From contig NZ_PYCN01000003.1 of the NCBI RefSeq assembly GCF_003062295.1, forward strand, positions 653,789 to 717,788: 64,000 bases of DNA, in the 5' to 3' direction. The position numbers and the translations under genes were made by a program. Below are positions 44,612 through 53,460 of the stretch, one piece after another. Position 1 is the first letter of the stretch. Each line of letters opens with the position of its first letter. Under the pieces are notes generated by a model. That model saw only the letters and a program-made list of their open reading frames with translations. It ran no database searches and was not told the origin of the DNA. The stretch comes from Bradyrhizobium algeriense. Its GTDB lineage: Bacteria; Pseudomonadota; Alphaproteobacteria; Rhizobiales; Xanthobacteraceae.

Positions 44612-46195
44612 TTACAGCGCCATGGCGGCAGCGTTGTTCGACACGTCCGTCTTCCGCATCATCATCCGCGCAATCGCCTCGCCAATCACCACCGTGGTGA
44701 AATGGGTGTTGGCGCGGCAATCGGACGGCATGATCGAAGCGTCCGCCACGCGCAGCGCGGCGATTCCTTTCACGGTGCCATCCGGATTCACCACGCCATT
44801 GGCGTCGTTGAAGCCCGCCATGCGACAGGAACCGGCGGCATGCTGAATGTCGCCGGTTTCGCGGCGGAGCAGCGCTTCGAGCTCCCCATTCGGCAGTGAA
44901 GCGGCCTGCGGCAGCGTCAGGTCGGTATCGATCAGGCGAATCCAGTCGCTGATTTCAGCCAGCGCCGGCTGGGTGGTGAGCACGGCCAGTCGCTTCACCG
45001 CGTCGACCATGCGCAGCAGGTCGCGGTCGTCGGCAAGCATGTTTTCTTCGACGATCGGGTCGATCGAAGCGTCGGTCGAAGCCAGCTTCAAATGACCGCG
45101 CGAGTAGGCGTTGAACAGACCAGCGCCGATGGCGCCGGGGGTGCCGATGCCGCGGTGGTTGAAGGCAATCAGGATCATGTCGCGCTTGCCGCCATCCGCA
45201 AGCCCGGACGAATACGTCACGCAGCAGTTGGTATGACGCGTATCCGGGTCCCTCGGCCGAAACTCTTCGCGCAGCTGTATGGTGGCGCGAAACAGCGGAT
45301 GGTCGAAGAAGTGCTTGCCGACCGGCAGGTCGCGCTCGACTGCGATGCCCATCGCCTTCAGTTCGTCGGCGGGGCCGATGCCCGAACGCAGCAATATCGC
45401 CGGGCTGTGGATGGCGCCGGCGCACAGCACGATCTCGCGCGCGCTGATTTCCAAACTGCCCTGCCCTTCGATGTGAACCAGTACGCCGGTGGCCCGGCCA
45501 TCCCTGATCAAGAGGCGATCGACCAGCGCATGCCCCCGGATTTCCAGGTTGGCGCGGCCGCGCGCCGGCTCCAGATAGGCTTCATTGGTGGTGATGCGGC
45601 GGTTGTCGCGGCTGTTGATCGGATAGCACGCGACACCCTCGCCATCCGGTCCGTTGAGGTCAGCACACCACGGATACCCCGATGCCAGCGCGGCGTCGCG
45701 GAGCCCACGGTCGATCGGGCCCCACTTCTCCGGCGGCGCGCGATAGACCGGCAACGGTCCACCACGGCCATGGCCCGCGCTGTCGCCGAACTCGAAATCA
45801 TCCTCGATGACCGAGAACAGCGGCATTATCTCTTTTGCCGACCAGCCGGTGCAGCCACCGGCCGCCCAGTCGTCGAACGCGTCCGCGACGCCGCGGATGG
45901 CGATCTGGCCGTTCATCATCGAACTGCCGCCGAGGCCCTTGCCGCGCCAATAGAAGCGCGCCTCCTGTCCCGCCACCCGGCGGGTCAAAAGATTCGGCCA
46001 CTGCCATTTCTCCTGATATTCGCGCTTGTGAATGATCGGGATCGGGTTCGGCGTGCGGACTTCCCAGGGCGCCTCGTCGGCGCGCCAGTCAAGGCCGGCT
46101 TCCAGCAGCAGCACGCGCCTGGCGGGGTCCTCGGACAGCCGGGCGGCAACCGCGGCGCCGGCAGAGCCGCCGCCGACTACAATGACGTCATACAT
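44612..46195 (-). CDS. GMC-family FAD oxidoreductase (choline dehydrogenase-like)
   Basis: A 527-residue flavoprotein with FAD fingerprint VVGGGSAGAAVAARLSE at the N-terminus, GMC signature region GKGLGGSSMMNGQ, and the C-terminal IQHAAGSCRM and NTHFTTVVIGEA motifs. The catalytic His is preserved (NTHF). It would oxidise an alcohol, with a quinone or ferredoxin as likely acceptor. It ends the two-gene unit with the binding protein upstream (4-base gap). The alcohol substrate is unknown. Confidence 0.9.
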   Translation of the reverse strand: MYDVIVVGGGSAGAAVAARLSEDPARRVLLLEAGLDWRADEAPWEVRTPNPIPIIHKREYQEKWQWPNLLTRRVAGQEARFYWRGKGLGGSSMMNGQIAIRGVADAFDDWAAGGCTGWSAKEIMPLFSVIEDDFEFGDSAGHGRGGPLPVYRAPPEKWGPIDRGLRDAALASGYPWCADLNGPDGEGVACYPINSRDNRRITTNEAYLEPARGRANLEIRGHALVDRLLIRDGRATGVLVHIEGQGSLEISAREIVLCAGAIHSPAILLRSGIGPADELKAMGIAVERDLPVGKHFFDHPLFRATIQLREEFRPRDPDTRHTNCCVTYSSGLADGGKRDMILIAFNHRGIGTPGAIGAGLFNAYSRGHLKLASTDASIDPIVEENMLADDRDLLRMVDAVKRLAVLTTQPALAEISDWIRLIDTDLTLPQAASLPNGELEALLRRETGDIQHAAGSCRMAGFNDANGVVNPDGTVKGIAALRVADASIMPSDCRANTHFTTVVIGEAIARMMMRKTDVSNNAAAMAL

Positions 46196-46199
46196 GGCG

Positions 46200-47762
46200 T
46201 TACTTCTCGATGTTCCAGAAAATCGGAATCGCCGACGGTATCAAACCGCGCAGATTGGCGCGATAGGCAGCCGGCTGGGCGAACTGCCCCCACGGAATGC
46301 CCGGAGCCTGATCGTACATCACAGTCTGAATCTCCGCAGCGATCTTCTTGCGATCTTCCTCGGCGGGTGCTTTGGCGAAGGCATCCAGCAGCGGCGCGAT
46401 GCGCGGGTCGCATTGCCAGCCTGTGAAGTCGACGCAATTGAACGCCACCATGACGTTCGTAAGCGGCGAGGCCAGATCGAAGCCGCCGGCGTGAACGCCA
46501 TAAACGCTCCAGCCTTCCTTCTTGGTACGGCGCGCCAGCACCGAGGCCCAATCCATCACCTGCAGATCGACGTTGAAGCCGGCCTGCTTCAGCTTCTCTG
46601 CAAGAACCTGCGCCGAAATGCGCGGCGCCTCAAGGTCACTCGCCTGCATCACAATGATGGGCTCGCCGGCGTATTTCGTCGCCTTGAGTGCCGCGCGCGC
46701 CGCCTCGATGGATGGGTTCGCTGCAGCGTCGGTCCCGGCCTTGCTGTCATAGGTGGTGCCGCAGGTGAAGAATGTTGCGCAAGGTGTGGCGTATTTGGCA
46801 TCAAGGCCCAACCCGTCCAACACCTCGCGCTGATCGACCAGCTTCCACAGCACGCGCCGGATCGCCGGATCGTCGAACGGCTTCTGCGCGGCGTTGAGGC
46901 GATAGGCGCCAGCAAACATGTTGCCTCCGGTGAAGTTCACGACCTTCACCTTGGCATTCTTTTCGAGGACCGGCAGCAGATCGAACGGCGCGTACTGCAT
47001 GAAATCCACCTCGCCGGTCTGCAGCGCGGATGCGGCGGTGGAACCGTCGGGGATGACGCGAATTTCCAGCGTGTCGACGTTGACGCGCTTGCCACCGGCC
47101 AGGAAGTCGGCAGGTTCGGAACGCGGCACATAATCGGCGAATTTCTTCAGGATCATGCGATCGCCGGTGCGGTGATCAGCCTTGCTATAGACAAACGGTC
47201 CGGAGCCCACGATTTCGGTGATGCGTTGATCGGCGGGCGTCTTGGCGACGCGCTCGGGCATCATGAAGGCGACGGGGCTCACGGGATTACCGAGCGCGTC
47301 GATCACCAGACCCGACGGCTCTTTCAGCGTCAGCACGAAAGTTTTGGCATCACTCGGTTCGAGCGACGCGGTGATGGCGAAGATTCGCCGGCCGAGTGCG
47401 TTGCGCTGGCCCCAGCGTCGCAGCGACGCTACGCAGTCCGCGGATGTGACCGGCCCGCCGTCATGCCATTTCAGGCCGTCGCGCAGCGTGAACGTGTAGA
47501 TCAGTCCGTCAGGCGAAACCTTCCAGTCCTGCACCATCTGCGGCTTGACTTCGCCTTTGGCGTCCTTTGCGAACAGGGTGTCGAACACCATGAATCCGAA
47601 GGTTCGCGAGATATAGGCCGGCGTAAAATGCGGATCGAGCGTGGCGATTTCCGCTTCCAGCACCGCGACAAGATTGCCGCTGGCATAGGCCGGCGTAACC
47701 GCCGGAGCCGCGATAAGCGCGAGCGAAAACATCGCGGGGATGAAAGCCTTCAATTTGGACAT
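46200..47762 (-). CDS. ABC transporter substrate-binding protein, family 5 (no adjacent permease)
   Basis: A 520-residue binding protein with signal MSKLKAFIPAMFSLALIAAP ending near AYASG, and mature motifs LEAEIATLDPHFTPAY and LRDGLKWHDGGPVTSADCVAS. ATG at 47762 is preferred over an in-frame start at 47843. No permease or ATPase is beside it, so it must use another system, probably the Dpp-type core at 28448-32298. It sits with a GMC oxidoreductase and faces a divergent IclR gene. Confidence 0.9.
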   Translation of the reverse strand: MSKLKAFIPAMFSLALIAAPAVTPAYASGNLVAVLEAEIATLDPHFTPAYISRTFGFMVFDTLFAKDAKGEVKPQMVQDWKVSPDGLIYTFTLRDGLKWHDGGPVTSADCVASLRRWGQRNALGRRIFAITASLEPSDAKTFVLTLKEPSGLVIDALGNPVSPVAFMMPERVAKTPADQRITEIVGSGPFVYSKADHRTGDRMILKKFADYVPRSEPADFLAGGKRVNVDTLEIRVIPDGSTAASALQTGEVDFMQYAPFDLLPVLEKNAKVKVVNFTGGNMFAGAYRLNAAQKPFDDPAIRRVLWKLVDQREVLDGLGLDAKYATPCATFFTCGTTYDSKAGTDAAANPSIEAARAALKATKYAGEPIIVMQASDLEAPRISAQVLAEKLKQAGFNVDLQVMDWASVLARRTKKEGWSVYGVHAGGFDLASPLTNVMVAFNCVDFTGWQCDPRIAPLLDAFAKAPAEEDRKKIAAEIQTVMYDQAPGIPWGQFAQPAAYRANLRGLIPSAIPIFWNIEK

Positions 47763-48130
47763 GGGTGCCTTTTCAGGTTCGTGAGCAGAGTCTGGGAGGA
47801 TTTGGAACGGGATAATGCACCTCGCGAGCAGTTGCTCTTTCAAGCAATGTCCATGCCGCAGGGGCTGCGCTGCTCATGTCACAGCGACTACCTGATGCGC
47901 GTTTGATCACATGCGCGGTGATAGCGACGCCGCGCCAGGAATGTCGCGGCGAGACTGAGCCAACTCAACGACGTCACTCAAACAAGCAATCTTTGGTCAG
48001 TTGCGCGAATTTTGAGCGCGGATTGTTCAAAAATGCTGCGCATCCACCCGTTGACGGCCTCCCTTCCAAGTCTCAAAATTAAAAACTCTGTTCCATTTTC
48101 CGGAACTATTCGGAAAGCCTGTTCAAGACC
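47763..48130. other. 368-bp divergent intergenic region
   Basis: No credible gene. It separates the family-5 binding-protein gene from an IclR gene and would hold both promoters. The only clear symmetric element seen is GTTCC-N7-GGAAC at 48090-48106. Confidence 0.55.
48090..48106. promoter_or_regulatory. Dyad GTTCC-N7-GGAAC, candidate IclR operator
   Basis: GTTCC (48090-48094) and GGAAC (48102-48106) are exact reverse complements; a second dyad TTTCCG/CGGAAA (48097-48102, 48111-48116) overlaps it. IclR-family sites often contain such TTCC/GGAA halves. It ends 24 bases before the IclR start, fitting autoregulation. Confidence 0.45.
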
Positions 48131-48925
48131 ATGAGCGCCCTCGACAACGCCATCGAAATCCTGCGCTGCTTCGCGCCGCATCAACCGGAGATCAGCAATG
48201 CCGACGTGATCAGGCTCACCGGCAAGCCGAAGAGCTCGACGTCACGGCTGCTGCGTCAGCTCAAGGAATGTGGACTGCTGGAGCAAGACGCCTTGACCCG
48301 CCGCTATCGGCCGGGCCTGCTGGTGTTCGAACTCGGCCGCTTGCATCGGACTCAAAATGATTTTGTGGCCCTCGCCGAGCAGCGGCTGCGCGCGGTCTGC
48401 GCCAAGACCGGCCATACCGGCTACATCTCGGTGCTCGACGGCGCCGAACAGGTCGTGCTGCGCGTTGTCCCCGGATCCAATCCGCTTCAGGTGGTGACGC
48501 CGCCGGGTGTACGCGCGCCGGCCTTCGCGACATCCAACGGCCGCGCCATGCTTGCGCGCCTCAGCGACGCAGATATTCGCGCCCGCATGCCGAAACCGTT
48601 GCCTGCCATCTCGCCGTCTGCGCCGCGGAATCTGACGGCGCTGATGGCGCGTATCGCCGAAATCCGCCGCACCGGCTATTCCGAAGCCAGCAATGAATCC
48701 TTGCCGGGCGTAGGCTCGCTGGGTTTCGCACTCACCCGTCGCGACACCAATGAAACGATCGGGGTCGCCGTATCCTATCCGAGCCAGCTGACCTCAGCTG
48801 AAGAGCGCGCGAAGCTTTGGCAAGCTTTGCGTGCGATGGCGGTCGACCTCGGGCGGCTCTTCGATGATCCGATATGGCTCGCGCTGGATAGCGCCACACC
48901 CATACGCAAGGCCGCAGCAAGATGA
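48131..48925 (+). CDS. IclR-family transcriptional regulator
   Basis: A 264-residue regulator with an N-terminal winged helix (ALDNAIEILRCFAPHQPEISNADVIRLTGKPKSSTSRLLRQL) and an IclR effector-binding domain (residues about 80-255). Its stop overlaps the start of the Pot-type permease (ATGA), so it is transcribed with the transporter it probably controls; a dyad upstream supports autoregulation. The effector is unknown. Confidence 0.9.
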   Translation: MSALDNAIEILRCFAPHQPEISNADVIRLTGKPKSSTSRLLRQLKECGLLEQDALTRRYRPGLLVFELGRLHRTQNDFVALAEQRLRAVCAKTGHTGYISVLDGAEQVVLRVVPGSNPLQVVTPPGVRAPAFATSNGRAMLARLSDADIRARMPKPLPAISPSAPRNLTALMARIAEIRRTGYSEASNESLPGVGSLGFALTRRDTNETIGVAVSYPSQLTSAEERAKLWQALRAMAVDLGRLFDDPIWLALDSATPIRKAAAR

Positions 48926-49794
48926 ATGCGGCTCGCGCGGGCATCACGCCTATCGCCTGGCTGATCGCGCCGAGCGCGCTGCTGTTCGCCCTGTTCTTCT
49001 TCCTGCCGATGGGGCTGATGGCCATGATCAGCCTGCTCACCGGCAATCCGGTCGTGCAGGCAAACGTCGATTTCACGACCAAATATTATCGGAGGATTCT
49101 CGACGACACTTATTATTTCGAAGTGATCTGGACCACGCTGCGGATTGGCCTGCTCACCACGCTGGCGGCCTTGCTGATCGGCTACCCGCTGGCCCATTTG
49201 ATGGCACGTGTTCGTGGCCGCACAGCCTATGCCATGCTGATGATGGCGGTATTGACGCCGATGCTGACGGGCATTGTCGTCCGCACCTTCGCCTGGATGG
49301 CGCTGTTGTCGGACAAGGGCGCGATCAACCAGGCCTTGATCGGCCTCGGCCTGATCTCGAAACCGCTGCCGCTGATGTACAACGAATTCAGCATCGTGCT
49401 GGGCCTGACGCATATCTACGTGCCCTACATGGTTCTGACCCTGGTCGGCGTCATCGGGCGGATCGACGAGCGGCTGGAGCATGCGGCGCAAAATCTTGGT
49501 GCCTCGCCGCTCCGCGCTTTCCTCGAAGTGACGCTGCCCCTGAGCCTGCCGGGCATCCTGGCCGGCTCGCTCCTGGTCTTTGCGCTGGCCATCAGCGCCT
49601 ATGTCACCCCGATCCTGATGGGCGGCTTCCAGATCATGACGCTGCCCATGCTGATCTACCAGCAGATCTCCTCAAGCTTCAATGTCGGCTTTGCCGCGGC
49701 GCTCGGCATGGTGCTGCTGACCATCTCGCTGGTTCTGGTCATTGCCTATAACCGCATCCTCGGGCTGGTCTCCGGCCAGCGCGATCTGCAGTGA
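48922..49794 (+). CDS. Spermidine/putrescine-type ABC transporter permease, PotB type
   Basis: A 290-residue membrane protein with six helices and the coupling EAA loop HAAQNLGASPLRAFLEVTLPLSLPGI. It is the first permease of the operon following IclR. Family members import polyamines, opines or other amines/amides, so substrate is not defined by homology. Downstream genes (AroM, DUF917, HyuA-like) hint at a hydantoin-type ligand. Confidence 0.9.
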   Translation: MNAARAGITPIAWLIAPSALLFALFFFLPMGLMAMISLLTGNPVVQANVDFTTKYYRRILDDTYYFEVIWTTLRIGLLTTLAALLIGYPLAHLMARVRGRTAYAMLMMAVLTPMLTGIVVRTFAWMALLSDKGAINQALIGLGLISKPLPLMYNEFSIVLGLTHIYVPYMVLTLVGVIGRIDERLEHAAQNLGASPLRAFLEVTLPLSLPGILAGSLLVFALAISAYVTPILMGGFQIMTLPMLIYQQISSSFNVGFAAALGMVLLTISLVLVIAYNRILGLVSGQRDLQ

Positions 49795-49802
49795 GGCAGC
49801 CA

Positions 49803-50624
49803 ATGATCACCGCACCGTCCACCCCTCGCCTTACCCTTCGCCTGGGCCGCTTCTGCTACCTGGCCCTCAATGTCGCGGTGTTGGCTTTCCTGCTGGCACC
49901 GATCGCCATCGTCTTCGTATTCGCCCTCAATCCGACCCCCTATATCCAGTTTCCGCCGGTTGGCGTTTCGTTGCGCTGGTTCGAAAAATTCTTCGCCTCG
50001 CGCGATTTCATGAATGCTTTGTGGTTGAGCCTTGAGGTCGCCGCGATGACGACCATCGCCGCGACCCTGTTCGGCGCCAGCGCCGCGCTCGCCTTGGCGC
50101 GCGGGGGACTGCCCGGCTCGCGCGTCATCACCGCGATCATGTTGTCTCCGCTGATGCTGCCGGCGATCCTGACCGGCCTTGCGCTGTTCCAATCCTACGT
50201 CCTGCTGGATGTCGGCCGCCCGCTCTGGGGACTGGTGCTCGGCCATACCCTGGTATCGATTCCCTATGTGGTGCGCACCACGCTGGCGGTTCTGCAGAAC
50301 TTCGATACCCGCCTGGAAGAAGCTGCGCGCAACCTCGGCGCCGGTCCCTTGCGCACCTATTTCGAGGTGACGCTGCCGTTGACCAAACCCGGCGTTATGG
50401 CGGGAGCCGTGTTCGCCTTCATCGTCTCCTTCGACCAGTTTCCGGTATCGCTTTTCCTGGTCTCCCCGGGCCGCGAAACCCTGCCGATCACGTTGTTCAA
50501 CTATCTGAAGTTCGATCTTGACGGAACGATCGGCGCCGCCTCGGTGGTCTCGATTCTGCTCGCCGTGCTCGTCGTCTTCGGGCTCGATCGCACGGTCGGG
50601 CTCAGGTCCTACGCCAAGCTGTGA
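49803..50624 (+). CDS. Spermidine/putrescine-type ABC transporter permease, PotC type
   Basis: A 273-residue membrane protein with six helices and the coupling loop LEEAARNLGAGPLRTYFEVTLPLTKPG. ATG at 49803 has GAGG upstream; a GTG at 49791 overlapping the PotB stop would add four residues. It forms the channel with the PotB-type protein. Confidence 0.9.
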   Translation: MITAPSTPRLTLRLGRFCYLALNVAVLAFLLAPIAIVFVFALNPTPYIQFPPVGVSLRWFEKFFASRDFMNALWLSLEVAAMTTIAATLFGASAALALARGGLPGSRVITAIMLSPLMLPAILTGLALFQSYVLLDVGRPLWGLVLGHTLVSIPYVVRTTLAVLQNFDTRLEEAARNLGAGPLRTYFEVTLPLTKPGVMAGAVFAFIVSFDQFPVSLFLVSPGRETLPITLFNYLKFDLDGTIGAASVVSILLAVLVVFGLDRTVGLRSYAKL

Positions 50625-50652
50625 CTGTCATCTCCTGAGAAAGGATCGTCCC

Positions 50653-51711
50653 ATGACCATGACCCGACTGCCGCTGAACCGACGTCAGTTCCTCGCCACC
50701 AGCGCCGCCGCCGGCATCGGCGTGATCGCCGCTCCCCACATCGCCCGCGCCGATGCAGCGACGCTGCGCATCACCGGATGGGGTGGCAAATGGGGACAAA
50801 CCATGTCGAGCGAGTTGATCCCCGCCTTCGAGAAGGAGTTCAAGTGCAAGGTCGAGACGGACTCGGCCTTTCCATACCTGCCCAAGCTCCAGGCCAGCCC
50901 ACGTTCAGCGCCGGTCTATGACGTGCTGCACACCAATTCCAACGAGCAATGGGCTGCGCTGGAGATGGGGATCGTCGAAGCCAAGATCGACGCCAAGCAG
51001 GTCCCGAATATCGCCGACGTCTATCCTTACGCGGTCAGCGACAAGATGGTCGGCGTCTGCATCTTCACCAGCGCCATCGGCCTCGGCATGCGCACCGACA
51101 AGGGCTACGGCAAGGTCTCGTCCTGGAAGGACCTCTGGGACCGTGCCTATGACGGCGTGCGCGGCGGCTATGTCATTCCGGTGAACAGCCTCGGCCAGGC
51201 CTTCCTGATGATGAGCGGCGCGCTCTTTGGCAAGGGCATGACCGATCTCGACGCCGCCTATGCGGCGATGGAAAAGCTGAAGCCGGTCAAGCTGGTCGAC
51301 TTCACCGGCACGATGGAAAAGATGATCCTTTCAGGCGAAGTGGGCCTTGCGGTGATCCATGATTCCGGCATCCTGCGCTATGACGGCCAGAACCAGCCGA
51401 CCACCTTCGTCGCGCCGTCCGAGGGCGTTCTCTCACTGGAGCAAGTCCTCACGCTCACGCCGGGCACCAAGGTTCGCGAACTCGCCAACGCCTATGTGAA
51501 TTACATGCTGCGCCCGAGCGTGCAGAAAACGCTGGCCGAGTCGGTCTGGTATTCACCTGCCAACAGCAAGGTGAAGCTCGACGACAAGTACAATGAAAAA
51601 CTTCTGACCACGCCGGAGAAGGTCGCCAAGCTGATCCAGCCCGACTGGAAATGGTACAACGCGCGCAAGGACGAGATCGATTCCCGCGTCAACCGCATCT
51701 TCCGCGCATGA
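50653..51711 (+). CDS. Spermidine/putrescine-type ABC binding protein, PotD type
   Basis: A 352-residue binding protein with a Tat-type signal (RRQFLATSAAAGIGVIAA) and a cut near ARADA; the mature part opens LRITGWGGKWG, as in the PotD/PotF family. Tat export implies folding before export. ATG at 50653 has AAGGA upstream. It lies between the permeases and the ATPase, which it overlaps by 4 bases. Ligand not predictable from sequence. Confidence 0.9.
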   Translation: MTMTRLPLNRRQFLATSAAAGIGVIAAPHIARADAATLRITGWGGKWGQTMSSELIPAFEKEFKCKVETDSAFPYLPKLQASPRSAPVYDVLHTNSNEQWAALEMGIVEAKIDAKQVPNIADVYPYAVSDKMVGVCIFTSAIGLGMRTDKGYGKVSSWKDLWDRAYDGVRGGYVIPVNSLGQAFLMMSGALFGKGMTDLDAAYAAMEKLKPVKLVDFTGTMEKMILSGEVGLAVIHDSGILRYDGQNQPTTFVAPSEGVLSLEQVLTLTPGTKVRELANAYVNYMLRPSVQKTLAESVWYSPANSKVKLDDKYNEKLLTTPEKVAKLIQPDWKWYNARKDEIDSRVNRIFRA

Positions 51712-52781
51712 GCGCCCGTATCGACATTGTAGGCGTCACCAAGACCTATGACGGCAACACGCGCGCCGTCGATGCCGTCGATATGAGCATTCGAGAGGGA
51801 GAATTCTTCTCGCTGCTGGGGCCCTCCGGCTGCGGCAAGACGACGACACTGCGCATGATAGCCGGCTTCGAGACGCCGACCGAAGGCGTCATCGAGGTCG
51901 GTGGGGTCGATGTCACCCATGTGCCGGCACACAAGCGCGACATGGGGATGGTATTCCAGAACTATGCGCTGTTTCCGCATCGCACGGTCGGCGAAAACGT
52001 TGCCTTCGGCTTGCGCATGCGCGGCATGGAGCGCACCACGATTGCCCGCAAGGTCGCGGATGCGTTGGCACAGGTGGAACTTGTCGGATACGAGGACCGC
52101 CGCCCCGGTCAGCTCTCCGGGGGCCAGCAGCAGCGCGTCGCTTTGGCCCGCGCCATTGTGATCGAGCCGCGGGTATTGCTTTGCGACGAACCGCTCGGCG
52201 CGCTCGACAAGAAGCTGCGGCAAGCGATGCAGTTCGAACTGAAGCAGCTGCAGCGCAAACTCGGCCTGACCATGGTCTTTGTCACCCACGACCAGGAAGA
52301 AGCGCTCGCCATGTCCGACCGGATCGCCGTGATGAATGCCGGCAAGGTCGAGCAGATCGGCGCCCCGTCCGATATTTACGACCGGCCAAGCACGCGCTTC
52401 GTCGCTGATTTCATCGGTGACACCAACCTGTTCCGCGGCGAGGTGATCCGCGATGGAGGGGGCGGTTCCGTCTTGCAGGTCGACAAGGGTCTGTCGATCG
52501 AGCTTGCCGCCCCGCCAGAGGCGACCGGTGCGGTTTCAATCGCGCTTCGGCCGGAAAAGATCAGTCTGGCCACCCCGTCCGCGCGAACCGGACATGGCCT
52601 CGATGGTGTCGTCGAGAGCGCTAATTTCCAGGGCGGCTCGGTGCTTTACCGCATCGAGACGGCCGGCGGCAGGCGCGTGCTCGCGCAACAACCCAACAAT
52701 GGCTCACTTGAGCTGTTTCAAGCCGGCGCTGCCGTGGCCCTGCGCTGGAAACCGTCCGACATCGTGATCTTGAGGGATTGA
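51708..52781 (+). CDS. Spermidine/putrescine-type ABC transporter ATP-binding protein, PotA type
   Basis: A 357-residue ATPase with Walker A GPSGCGKTT, signature LSGGQQQR, Walker B LLCDEPLGALD and the switch His in FVTHDQEEAL, followed by a C-terminal TOBE domain (residues about 270-350). Start ATG overlaps the binding-protein stop. It drives the Pot-type transporter of this operon. Confidence 0.93.
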   Translation: MSARIDIVGVTKTYDGNTRAVDAVDMSIREGEFFSLLGPSGCGKTTTLRMIAGFETPTEGVIEVGGVDVTHVPAHKRDMGMVFQNYALFPHRTVGENVAFGLRMRGMERTTIARKVADALAQVELVGYEDRRPGQLSGGQQQRVALARAIVIEPRVLLCDEPLGALDKKLRQAMQFELKQLQRKLGLTMVFVTHDQEEALAMSDRIAVMNAGKVEQIGAPSDIYDRPSTRFVADFIGDTNLFRGEVIRDGGGGSVLQVDKGLSIELAAPPEATGAVSIALRPEKISLATPSARTGHGLDGVVESANFQGGSVLYRIETAGGRRVLAQQPNNGSLELFQAGAAVALRWKPSDIVILRD

Positions 52782-52785
52782 TATC

Positions 52786-53460
52786 ATGCAACAACAACGC
52801 ATGGGCGTGGTCGTTATCGGCCAGAGCCCGCGGCCTTCCGTCGTGAACGAAATCGCAGCGGTGCTATCACCCGGGCTGGAGATCGATCTGCGCGGGGCGC
52901 TCGACGGCATGACGCGCGCCGAGATAGACGCGATTCCGCCGAGCGACGGCCACGACGCCCTGTTCACCCTGCTGCCGGATGGCGACAACGTCACTATCAG
53001 CAAGAAGGCGGTCGAGGTCCGGGCGGCGATCCAGATCGAGAATTTCGCGCGCGAGGGCGTCAAGGTCGCCATGCTCGCCTGCACCGGTAAATTTCCAAAT
53101 CTTGCGCCGAACGGCCTGGTGATCCTGCCCTCGGCCGTGCTGCACCATATGGTCGAGGCGGTTTTTCCGAAGGGACGTCTCGGAATCTTCTCGCCGCTGC
53201 CGGAACAGACGGCGCTGATCGCCGGAAAATGGCAGCGACCAGACGTCGAGATTGTCGGCGTGACGTTGCGGCCGGGTTCCGATGCCGGAGCCGTCGATGA
53301 GGCCGCTCGGAAAATGGCGGCCCTGTCGCCGGATCTCGTCGTGATGGATTGCATGAGCTACACGCGCGCCAACAAGGCGCGTGTACGCCAGAGCTATGGC
53401 GGGCCGGTCATCCTCGCCATCGCCGCCGCCGCACGTGCCGTCGAGGAGCTGGTCGCATGA
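52786..53460 (+). CDS. AroM family protein
   Basis: A 224-residue protein recognised as AroM family by GVVVIGQSPRPSV at the N-terminus, ACTGKFP in the centre and VVMDCMSYTRANK near the C-terminus. In E. coli aroM is co-transcribed with aroL and has no known function. Here it sits four bases after PotA and overlaps the DUF917 gene, far from any shikimate gene. The two Cys (99 and 189) fall where Asp/Glu-racemase-type enzymes keep their catalytic pair, so it may be a racemase-like enzyme on the operon's substrate; this is inference. No signal peptide. Confidence 0.85.
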   Translation: MQQQRMGVVVIGQSPRPSVVNEIAAVLSPGLEIDLRGALDGMTRAEIDAIPPSDGHDALFTLLPDGDNVTISKKAVEVRAAIQIENFAREGVKVAMLACTGKFPNLAPNGLVILPSAVLHHMVEAVFPKGRLGIFSPLPEQTALIAGKWQRPDVEIVGVTLRPGSDAGAVDEAARKMAALSPDLVVMDCMSYTRANKARVRQSYGGPVILAIAAAARAVEELVA

